Shown: positions 51,801-63,710 of the stretch, piece after piece
Numbering within the stretch: the stretch's first letter is position 1
How the letters are laid out: each line of letters begins with the position of its first letter
Assembly: GCA_031769625.1 (NCBI GenBank)
Contig: JAUIMM010000579.1
Location: forward strand, 1,736,001 to 1,800,000
Source: Taudactylus pleione
Lineage: Eukaryota > Chordata > Amphibia > Anura > Myobatrachidae
Length of the DNA: 64,000 nucleotides
Direction: 5' to 3'
Program-made: the position numbers and the translations under genes
Notes under the pieces: generated by a model
Told to the model about the DNA's origin: nothing
What the model saw: the letters and a program-made list of their open reading frames with translations, nothing else
Database searches by the model: none

Positions 51801-54800
51801 AATATACCATCAGTAATAGTAACGTGCCCCCAGTAAGTGTAACTCCCAATATACCATCAGTAATAGTAACGTGCCCCCAGTAAGTGTAACTCCCAATATA
51901 CCATCAGTAATAGTAATGTGCCCCCAGTAAGTGTAACTCCCAATATACCATCAGTAATAGTAACATGCCCCCTGTAAGTGTAACTACCAATATACCAACA
52001 GTAATCGTAACGTGCACCCAGTTAGTGTCACTCCCAATATACCCTCAGTAATAGTAACGTGCCCCAAGTAAGTGTAACTCCCAATAATATACCATAAGTA
52101 ATAGTAACGTGCCCCCAGTAAGTGTAACTCCCAATATACCATCAGTAATAGTAACGTGCTCCCAGTAATTGTAACTCCCAATATACCAACAGTAATAGTA
52201 ACGTGCCTCCAATAAGTGTAACTCCCAATATACCATCAGTAATAGTAATGTGCCCCAGTAAGTGTATCTCCCAATATACCATCAGTAATAGTAACGTGCC
52301 TCCAGTAAGTGTAACTCCCAATATACCATCAGTAGTAGTAACGTGCCCCCATTAAGTGTAACTCCCAAAATACCATCAGTAATAGTAACGTGCCCCCAGT
52401 AAGTGTAACTCCCAATATACCATCAGTAATAGTAACGTGCCCCCATTAAGTGTAACTCCCAATATACCATCAGTAATAGTAACGTGCCCCCAGTAAGTGT
52501 AACTCCCAATATACCATCAGTAATAGTAACGTGACTCCAGTAATTGTAACTCCCAATATCCCAACAGTAATAGTAACGTGCCTCCAGTAATTGTAACTCC
52601 CAATATACCATCAGTAATAGTAACGTGCCCCCAGTAAGTTTCACTCCTACTATACCATCAGTAATAGTAACGTGCCCCCAGTAAGTGTCACTCCCAATAT
52701 ACCATCAGTAATAGTAACGTGCCCCAAGTAAGTGTATCTCCCAATATACCATCAGTAATAGTAACGTGCCTCCAGTAAGTGTAACTCCCAATATACCATC
52801 AGTAATAGTAACGTGCCTCCAGTAAGTGTAACTCCCAATATACCATCAGTAATAGTAACGTGCCCCCAGTAAGTGTAACTCCCAATATACCATCAGTAAT
52901 AGTAACGTGCCCCCAGTAAGTGTCACTCCCACTTTACCATCAGTAATAGTAACGTGCCCCCAGTAAGTGTCACTCCCAATATACCATCAGTAATAGTAAC
53001 GTGCCCCCAGTAAGTGTAACTCCCAATATACCATCAGTAATAGTAACGTGCCCCCAGTTAGTGTCGCTCCCAATGTTCCATCAGTAATAGTAACGTACCT
53101 CCAGTAATTGTAACTCCCAATATACCTACAGTAATAGTAACGTGCCTCCAGTAAGTGTAACTCCCAATATACCATCAGTAATAGTAACGTGCCTCCAGTA
53201 AGTGTAACTCCCAATATACCATCAGTAATAGTAACGTGCCTCCAGTAAGTGTAACTCCCTATATACCATCAGTAATAGTAACGTGCCCCCAGTAAGTGTA
53301 ACTCCCATTATACCATCAGTAATAGTAACGTGCCCCCAGTAAGTGTCACTCCCAATATACCAAAAGTAATAGTAACGTGCCTCCAATAAGTGTAACTCCC
53401 AATATACCAACAGTAATAGTAACGTGCCCCCAGTAAGTTTCACTCCTACTATACCATCAGTAATAGTAACATGCCCCCAGTAAGTGTCACTCCCAATATA
53501 CCATCAGTAATAGTAACGTGCCCCAAGTAAGTGTATCTCCCAATATACCATCAGTAATAGTAACGTGCCTCCAGTAAGTGTAACTCCTACTATACCATCA
53601 GTAATAGTAACGTGCCCCCAGTTAGTGTCGCTCCCAATATACCATCAGTAATAGTAACGTGCCCCCTGTAAGTGTAACTTCCAATATACCATCAGTAATA
53701 GTAACTTGCCCCCAGTTAGTGTCACTCCCAATATACCATTAGTAATAGCAACATGCCCCCTGTAAGTGTAACTCACAATATACCAACAGTAATCGTAACG
53801 TGCACCCAGTTAGTGTCACTCCCAATATACCCTCAGTAATAGTAACGTGCCCCCAGTAAGTGTAACTCCCAATAATATACCATCATTAATAGTAACGTGC
53901 CCCCAGTTAGTGTAACTCCCAATATACCATCAGTAATAGTAACGTGCTCCCAGTAATTGTAACTCCCACTATACCATCAGTAATAGTAACTTGCCCCCAG
54001 TTAGTGTCGCTCCCAATATACCATCAGCAATAGTAACATGCCCCCAGTAAGTGTCACTCCCAATATACCATCAGTAATAGTAACGTGCCCCCAGTAAGTG
54101 TAACTCCCACTATACCATCAGTAATAGTAACGTGCCCCCAGTAAGTGTAACTCCCAATATACCATCAGTAATAGTAACGTGCCTCCAGTAAGTGTCACTC
54201 CCACTATACCATCAGTAATAGTAACGTGCCCCCAGTAAGTGTCACTCCCAAGATACCATCAGTAATAGTAACGTGCCCCCAGTAAGTGTAACTCCCAATA
54301 TACCATCAGTAATAGTAACGTGCCCCCAGTTAGTGTCGCTCCCAATGTTCCATCAGTAATAGTAACGTGCCTCCAGTAATTGTAACTCCCAATATACCTA
54401 CACTAATAGTAACGTGCACCCAGTAAGTGTAACTTCCAATATACCATCAGTAATAGTAACGTGCCTCCAGTAAGTGTAACTCCCAATATACCATCAGTAA
54501 TAGTAACGTGCCTCCAGTAAGTGTAACTCCCTATATACCATCAGTAATAGTAACGTGCCCCCAGTAAGTGTAACTCCCATTATACCATCAGTAATAGTAA
54601 CGTGCCCCCAGTAAGTGTAACTCCCAATATACCATCAGTAATAGTAACGTGCTCCCAGTAATTGTAACTCCCAATATGCCAACAGTAATAATAACATGCC
54701 CCCAGTGTCACTCCCAATATACCATCAGTAATAGTAACGTGCCTCCAATAAGTGTAACTCCCAATATACCAAAAGTAATAGTAACGTGCCTCCAATAAGT

Positions 54801-57800
54801 GTAACTCCCAATATACCAACAGTAATAGTAACGTGCCCCCAGTAAGTTTCACTCCTACTATACCATCAGTAATAGTAACGTGCCCCCAGTAAGTGTCACT
54901 CCCAATATACCATCAGTAATAGTAACGTGCCCCAAGTAAGTGTATCTCCCAATATACCATCAGTAATAGTAACGTGCCTCCAGTAAGTGTAACTCCCAAT
55001 ATACCATCAGTAATAGTAATGTGCCCCCAGTAAGTGTAACTCCCAATATACCATCAGTAATAGTAACGTGCCCCCAGGAAGTGTAACTCCCAATATACCA
55101 TCAGTAATAGTAACGTGCCCCCAGTAAGTGTAACTCCCAATATACCATCAGTAATAGTAACGTGCCCCCAGTAAGTGTAACTCCCAATATACCATCAGTA
55201 ATAGTAACGTGCCCCCAGTAAGTGTAACTCCCACTATACCATCAGTAATAGTAACGTGCCCCCAGTTAGTGTCGCTCCCAATATACCATCAGTAATAGTA
55301 ACGTGCCCCCAGTAAGTGTAACTCCCAATATACCATCAGTAATAGTAACTTGCCCCCAGTTAGTGTCACTCCCAATATACCCTCAGTAATAGTAACGTGC
55401 TCCCAGTAATTGTAACTCCCAATATACCAACAGTAATAGTAACATGCCTCCAGTGTCACTCCCAATATACGATCAGTAATAGTAACGTGCCTCCAGTAAG
55501 TGTAACTCCCAATATACCATCAGTAATAGTAACTTGCCCCCAGTTAGTGTCGCTCCCAATATTCCATCAGTAATAGTAACATGACCCCAGTAAGTGTCAC
55601 TCCCAATATTCCTTCAGTAATAGTAACGTGCTCCCAGTAAGTGTAACTCCCACTATACCATCAGTAATAGTAACGTGCCCCCAGTTAGTGTCGCTCCCAA
55701 TATACCATCAGTAATAGTAACGTGCCTCCAATAAGTGTAACTCCCAATATACCATCAGTAATAGTAATGTGCCCCAGTATGTGTATCTCCCAATATACCA
55801 TCAGTAATAGTAACGTGCCTCCAGTAAGTGTAACTCCCAATATACCATCAGTAGTAGTAACGTGCCCCCATTAAGTGTAACTCCCAAAATACCATCAGTA
55901 ATAGTAACGTGCCCCCAGTAAGTGTAACTCCCAATATACCATCAGTAATAGTAACGTGCCCCCATTAAGTGTAACTCCCAATATACCATCAGTAATAGTA
56001 ACGTGCCCCCAGTAAGTGTAACTCCCAATATACCATCAGTAATAGTAATGTGCCCCCAGTAAGTGTAACTCCCACTATACCATCAGTAATAGTAACTTGC
56101 CCCCAGTTAGTGTCGCTCCCAATATACCATCAGCAATAGTAACATGCCCCCAGTAAGTGTCACTCCCAATATACCATCAGTAATAGTAACGTGCCCCCAG
56201 TAAGTGTAACTCCCACTATACCATCAGTAATAGTAACGTGCCCCCAGTTAGTGTCGCTCCCAATATACCTTCAGTAATAGTAACGTGACTCCAGTAATTG
56301 TAACTCCCAATATCCCAACAGTAATAGTAACGTGCCTCCAGTAATTGTAACTCCCAATATACCATCAGTAATAGTAACGTGCCTCCAGTAAGTGTAACTC
56401 CCAATATACCATCAGTAATAGTAACGTGCCTCCAGTAAGTGTAACTCCCAATATACCATCAGTAATAGTAACGTGCCCCCAGTAAGTGTCACTCCCACTA
56501 TACCATCAGTAATAGTAACGTGCCCCCAGTAAGTGTCACTCCCAATATACCATCAGTAATAGTTACGAGCCCCCAGTAAGTGTAACTCCCACTATACCAT
56601 CAGTAATAGTAATGTGCCTCCAGTAAGTGTAACTCCCTATATACCATCAGTAATAGTAACGTGCCCCCAGTAAGTGTAACTCCCATTATACCATCAGTAA
56701 TAGTAACGTGCCCCCAGTAAGTGTCACTCCCAATATACCATCAGTAATAGTAACGTGCCTCCAATAAGTGTAACTCCCAATATACCAAAAGTAATAGTAA
56801 CGTGCCTCCAATAAGTGTAACTCCCAATATACCAACAGTAATAGTAACGTGCCCCCAGTAAGTTTCACTCCTACTATACCATCAGTAATAGTAACATGCC
56901 CCCAGTAAGTGTCACTCCCAATATACCATCAGTAATAGTAACGTGCCCCAAGTAAGTGTATCTCCCAATATACCATCAGTAATAGTAACGTGCCTCCAGT
57001 AAGTGTAACTCCCAATATACCATCAGTAATAGTAACGTGCCCCCAGTAAGTGTAACTCCCAATATACCATCAGTAATAGTAACATGACCCCAGTAAGTGT
57101 CACTCCCAATATTCCTTCAGTAATAGTAACGTGCTCCCAGTAAGTGTAACTCCCACTATACCATCAGTAATAGTAACGTGCCCCCAGTTAGTGTCGCTCC
57201 CAATATACCATCAGTAATAGTAACATGCCTCCAGTAAGTGTAACTCCCAATATACCATCAGTAATAGTAATGTGCCCCCAGTAAGTGTAACTCCCAATAT
57301 ACCATCAGTAATAGTAACGTGCCCCCAGGAAGTGTAACTCCCAATATACCATCAGTAATAGTAACGTGCCCCCAGTAAGTGTAACTCCCAATATACCATC
57401 AGTAATAGTAACGTGCCCCCAGTAAGTGTAACTCCCAATATACCATCAGTAATAGTAACGTGCCCCCAGTAAGTGTAACTCCCACTATACCATCAGTAAT
57501 AGTAACGTGCCCCCAGTTAGTGTCGCTCCCAATATACCATCAGTAATAGTAACGTGCCCCCAGTAAGTGTAACTCCCAATATACCATCAGTAATAGTAAC
57601 TTGCCCCCAGTTAGTGTCACTCCCAATATACCATCAGTAATAGTAACTTGCCCCCAGTAAGTGTAACTCCCAATATACCAACAGTAATCGTAACGTGCAC
57701 CCAGTTAGTGTCACTCCCAATATACCCTCAGTAATAGTAACGTGCTCCCAGTAATTGTAACTCCCAATATACCAACAGTAATAGTAACATGCCTCCAGTG

Positions 57801-59226
57801 TCACTCCCAATATACGATCAGTAATAGTAACGTGCCTCCAGTAAGTGTAACTCCCAATATACCATCAGTAATAGTAACTTGCCCCCAGTTAGTGTCGCTC
57901 CCAATATTCCATCAGTAATAGTAACATGACCCCAGTAAGTGTCACTCCCAATATTCCTTCAGTAATAGTAACGTGCTCCCAGTAAGTGTAACTCCCACTA
58001 TACCATCAGTAATAGTAACGTGCCCCCAGTTAGTGTCGCTCCCAATATACCATCAGTAATAGTAACGTGCCTCCAATAAGTGTAACTCCCAATATACCAT
58101 CAGTAATAGTAATGTGCCCCAGTATGTGTATCTCCCAATATACCATCAGTAATAGTAACGTGCCTCCAGTAAGTGTAACTCCCAATATACCATCAGTAGT
58201 AGTAACGTGCCCCCATTAAGTGTAACTCCCAAAATACCATCAGTAATAGTAACGTGCCCCCAGTAAGTGTAACTCCCAATATACCATCAGTAATAGTAAC
58301 GTGCCCCCATTAAGTGTAACTCCCAATATACCATCAGTAATAGTAACGTGCCCCCAGTAAGTGTAACTCCCAATATACCATCAGTAATAGTAATGTGCCC
58401 CCAGTAAGTGTAACTCCCACTATACCATCAGTAATAGTAACTTGCCCCCAGTTAGTGTCGCTCCCAATATACCATCAGCAATAGTAACATGCCCCCAGTA
58501 AGTGTCACTCCCAATATACCATCAGTAATAGTAACGTGCCCCCAGTAAGTGTAACTCCCACTATACCATCAGTAATAGTAACGTGCCCCCAGTTAGTGTC
58601 GCTCCCAATATACCTTCAGTAATAGTAACGTGACTCCAGTAATTGTAACTCCCAATATCCCAACAGTAATAGTAACGTGCCTCCAGTAATTGTAACTCCC
58701 AATATACCATCAGTAATAGTAACGTGCCTCCAGTAAGTGTAACTCCCAATATACCATCAGTAATAGTAACGTGCCTCCAGTAAGTGTAACTCCCAATATA
58801 CCATCAGTAATAGTAACGTCCCCCCAGTAAGTGTCACTCCCACTATACCATCAGTAATAGTAACGTGCCCCCAGTAAGTGTCACTCCCACTATACCATCA
58901 GTAATAGTTACGAGCCCCCAGTAAGTGTCACTCCCAATATACCATCAGTAATAGTAACGTGCCTCCAGTAAGTGTAACTCCCTATATACCATCAGTAATA
59001 GTAACGTGCCCCCAGTAAGTGTAACTCCCATTATACCATCAGTAATAGTAACGTGCCCCCAGTAAGTGTCACTCCCAATATACCATCAGTAATAGTAACG
59101 TGCCTCCAATAAGTGTAACTCCCAATATACCAAAAGTAATAGTAACGTGCCTCCAATAAGTGTAACTCCCAATATACCAACAGTAATAGTAACGTGCCCC
59201 CAGTAAGTTTCACTCCTACTATACCA
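48898..59226 (+). repeat. Large composite HOR, copy C3 (about 10.33 kb)
   Basis: It has the same order as C1. Offsets from C1 are 17,327 in X, 17,280 in X' and Z, and 17,186 in Y. The steps show loss of one monomer (47 bp, the ACCAAAGG monomer near 49.89 kb) and of two monomers (94 bp, near 55.38 kb). Elsewhere the copies are nearly identical. Differences seen include 36250 G against 53530 A, 35392 A against 52672 G, 34687 A against 51967 G, and 36972 T against 54252 G. At its right end the array does not re-enter X. Confidence 0.87.
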
Positions 59227-61310
59227 TCAGTAATAGTAACATGCCCCCAGGAAGTGTCACTCCCAATATACCATCAGTAATAGTAACGTGCCCCAAGTAA
59301 GTGTATCTCCCAATATACCATCAGTAATAGTAACGTGCCTCCAGTAAGTGTAACTCCCAATATACCATCAGTAATAGTAACGTGCCCCCAGTAAGTGTAA
59401 CTCCCAATATACCATCAGTAATAGTAACGTGCCCCCAGTAAGTGTAACTCCCATTATACCATCAGTAATAGTAACGTGCCCCCAGTAAGTGTCACTCCCA
59501 ATATACCATCAGTAATAGTAACGTGCCTCCAATAAGTGTAACTCCCAATATACCAAAAGTAATAGTAACGTGCCTCCAATAAGTGTAACTCCCAATATAC
59601 CAACAATAATAGTAACGTTCCCCCAGTAAGTTTCACTCCTACTATACCATCAGTAATAGTAACGTGCCCCCAGTAAGTGTCACTCCCAATATACCATCAG
59701 TAATAGTAACGTGCCCCAAGTAAGTGTATCTCCCAATATACCATCAGTAATAGTAACGTGCCTCCAGTAAGTGTAACTCCCAATATACCATCAGTAATAG
59801 TAACGTGCCCCCAGTAAGTGTAACTCCCAATATACCATAAGTAATAGTAACGTGCCCCCAGTAAGTGTAACTCCCAATATACCATCAGTAATAGTAACGT
59901 GCCCCCAGTAAGTGTAACTCCCAATATACCATCAGTAATAGTAATGTACCCCCAGTAAGTGTAACTCCCAATATACCATCAGTAATAGTAACGTGCCCCC
60001 AGTAAGTGTAACTCCCACTATACCATCAGTAATAGTAACGTGCCCCCAGTTAGTGTCGCTCCCAATATACCATCAGTAATAGTAACGTGCCCCCTGTAAG
60101 TGTAACTTCCAATATACCATCAGTAATAGTAACTTGCCCCCAGTTAGTGTCACTCCCAATATACCATTAGTAATAGCAACATGCCCCCTGTAAGTGTAAC
60201 TCACAATATACCAACAGTAATCGTAACGTGCACCCAGTTAGTGTCACTCCCAATATACCCTCAGTAATAGTAACGTGCCCCCAGTAAGTGTAACTCCCAA
60301 TAATATACCATCATTAATAGTAACGTGCCCCCAGTTAGTGTAACTCCCAATATACCATCAGTAATAGTAACGTGCTCCCAGTAATTGTAACTCCCACTAT
60401 ACCATCAGTAATAGTAACTTGCCCCCAGTTAGTGTCGCTCCCAATATACCATCAGCAATAGTAACATGCCCCCAGTAAGTGTCACTCCCAATATACCATC
60501 AGTAATAGTAACGTGCCCCCAGTAAGTGTAACTCCCACTATACCATCAGTAATAGTAACGTGCCCCCAGTTAGTGTCGCTCCCAATATACATTCAGTAAT
60601 AGTAACGTGCCTCCAGTAATTGTAACTCCCAATATCCCAACAGTAATAGTAACGTGCCTCCAGTAATTGTAACTCCCAATATACCATCAGTAATAGTAAC
60701 GTGCCTCCAGTAAGTGTAACTCCCAATATACCATCAGTAATAGTAACGTGCCTCCAGTAAGTGTAACTCCCAATATACCATAAGTAATAGTAACGTGCCT
60801 CCAGTAAGTGTAACTCCCTATATACCATCAGTAATAGTAACTTGCCCCCAGTAAGTGTATCTCCCAATATACCATCAGTAATAGTAACGTGCCCCCAGTA
60901 AGTGTTACTCCCAATATACCATCAGTAATAGTAACGTGCCCCCAGTAAGTGTAACTCCCAATATACCATCAGTAATAGTAACATGCCCCCAGTAAGTGTC
61001 ACTCCCATTATACCATCAGTAATAGTAATGTGCCCCCAGTAAGTGTCACTCCCAATATACCATCAGTAATAGTTACGTGCCCCCAGTAAGTGTAACTCCC
61101 ACTATACCATCAGTAATAGTAACGTGCCCCCAGTTAGTGTCGCTCCCAATATACCATCAGTAATAGTAATGTGCCTCCAGTAATTGTAACAACCAATATA
61201 CCAACAGTAATAGTAACGTGCCTCCAGTAAGTGTAACTCCCAATATACCATTAGTAATTGTAACGTGCCCCCAGTAAGTGTAACTCCCAATATACCATCA
61301 GTAATAGTAA
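59227..61310 (+). repeat. Rearranged continuation (C4, left part)
   Basis: A nine-monomer duplication is seen first: the CCCATTATACC block at 59.03-59.21 kb recurs at 59.45-59.64 kb, 423 bp later. A Z-like stretch follows, with GTGCCCCCTG at 60088 matching 36379 (offset 23,709) up to about 60.5 kb. At 60.54-60.87 kb it resembles 26.27-26.46 kb with extra monomers. Several variants are not in C1-C3, such as ACATTCAG near 60,590, TAACAACCAAT near 61,189 and GTGCCGCCAG near 61,313. Confidence 0.7.
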
Positions 61311-63710
61311 CGTGCCGCCAGTAAGTGTCACTCCCACTATACCATCAGTAATAGTAACGTGCCCCCAGTAAGTGTCACTCCCAATATACCATCAGTAATA
61401 GTAACGTGCCCCCAGTAAGTGTAACTCCCAATATACCATCAGTAATAGTAACGTGCCCCCAGTTAGTGTCGCTCCCAATGTTTCATCAGTAATAGTAACG
61501 TGCCTCCAGTAATTGTAACTCCCAATATACCTACACTAATAGTAACGTGCCTCCAGTAAGTCTAACTTCCAATATACCATCAGTAATAGTAACGTGCCTC
61601 CAGTAAGTGTAACTCCCAATATACCATCAGTAATAGTAACGTGCCTCCAGTAAGTGTAACTCCCTATATACCATCAGTAATAGTAACGTGCCCCCAGTAA
61701 GTGTAACTCCCATTATACCATCAGTAATAGTAACGTGCCCCCAGTAAGTGTAACTCCCAATATACCATCAGTAATAGTAACGTGCTCCCAGTAATTGTAA
61801 CTCCCAATATGCCAACAGTAATAATAACATGCCCCCAGTGTCACTCCCAATATACCATCAGTAATAGTAACGTGCCTCCAATAAGTGTAACTCCCAATAT
61901 ACCAAAAGTAATAGTAACGTGCCTCCAATAAGTGTAACTCCCAATATACCAACAGTAATAGTAACGTGCCCCCAGTAAGTTTCACTCCTACTATACCATC
62001 AGTAATAGTAACGTGCCCCCAGTAAGTGTCACTCCCAATATACCATCAGTAATAGTAACGTGCCCCAAGTAAGTGTATCTCCCAATATACCATCAGTAAT
62101 AGTAACGTGCCTCCAGTAAGTGTAACTCCCAATATCCCATCAGTAATAGTAATGTGCCCCCAGTAAGTGTAACTCCCAATATACCATCAGTAATAGTAAC
62201 GTGCCCCCAGGAAGTGTAACTCCCAATATACCATCAGTAATAGTAACGTGCCCCCAGTAAGTGTAACTCCCAATATACCATCAGTAATAGTAACGTGCCC
62301 CCAGTAAGTGTAACTCCCAATATACCATCAGTAATAGTAACGTGCCCCCAGTAAGTGTAACTCCCACTATACCATCAGTAATAGTAACGTGCCCCCAGTT
62401 AGTGTCGCTCCCAATATACCATCAGTAATAGTAACGTGCCCCCAGTAAGTGTAACTCCCAATATACCATCAGTAATAGTAACTTGCCCCCAGTTAGTGTC
62501 ACTCCCAATATACCATCAGTAATAGTAACTTGCCCCCAGTAAGTGTAACTCCCAATATACCAACAGTAATCGTAACGTGCACCCAGTTAGTGTCACTCCC
62601 AATATACCCTCAGTAATAGTAACGTGCTCCCAGTAATTGTAACTCCCAATATACCAACAGTAATAGTAACATGCCTCCAGTGTCACTCCCAATATACGAT
62701 CAGTAATAGTAACGTGCCTCCAGTAAGTGTAACTCCCAATATACCATCAGCAATAGTAACTTGCCCCCAGTTAGTGTCGCTCCCAATATTCCATCAGTAA
62801 TAGTAACATGACCCCAGTAAGTGTCACTCCCAATATTCCTTCAGTAATAGTAACGTGCTCCCAGTAAGTGTAACTCCCACTATACCATCAGTAATAGTAA
62901 CGTGCCCCCAGTTAGTGTCGCTCCCAATATACCATCAGTAATAGTAACGTGCCTCCAATAAGTGTAACTCCCAATATACCATCAGTAATAGTAATGTGCC
63001 CCAGTATGTGTATCTCCCAATATACCATCAGTAAAAGTAACGTGCCTCCAGTAAGTGTAACTCCCAATATACCATCAGTAGTAGTAACGTGCCCCCATTA
63101 AGTGTAACTCCCAAAATACCATCAGTAATAGTAACGTGCCCCCAGTAAGTGTAACTCCCAATATACCATCAGTAATAGTAACGTGCCCCCATTAAGTGTA
63201 ACTCCCAATATACCATCAGTAATAGTAACGTGCCCCCAGTAAGTGTAACTCCCAATATACCATCAGTAATAGTAATGTGCCCCCAGTAAGTGTAACTCCC
63301 ACTATACCATCAGTAATAGTAACTTGCCCCCAGTTAGTGTCGCTCCCAATATACCATCAGCAATAGTAACATGCCCCCAGTAAGTGTCACTCCCAATATA
63401 CCATCAGTAATAGTAACGTGCCCCCAGTAAGTGTAACTCCCACTATACCATCAGTAATAGTAACGTGCCCCCAGTTAGTGTCGCTCCCAATATACCTTCA
63501 GTAATAGTAACGTGACTCCAGTAATTGTAACTCCCAATATCCCAACAGTAATAGTAACGTGCCTCCAGTAATTGTAACTCCCAATATACCATCAGTAATA
63601 GTAACGTGCCTCCAGTAAGTGTAACTCCCAATATACCATCAGTAATAGTAACGTGCCTCCAGTAAGTGTAACTCCCAATATACCATCAGTAATAGTAACG
63701 TGCCCCCAGT
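61311..63710 (+). repeat. Fourth copy of the Z-Y region (C4, right part)
   Basis: This matches 36.90-39.29 kb at a constant offset of 24,413 and C3 at 7,133, then 7,227 after the place where C3 lost 94 bp. The 94 bp are present here, so the loss is specific to C3. Private changes include AATGTTTCATC near 61,479, AATATCCCATC near 62,133 and GTAAAAGTAAC near 63,033. Confidence 0.82.

Noticed and set aside
31571..59226. Transposon or integrated element as the cause of the 10.5-kb repeat
   Set aside because: Blocks X, Z and Y contain only satellite monomers; no terminal repeats, target duplications or transposase-like frames. Junctions fall inside homologous monomers, which fits unequal exchange.
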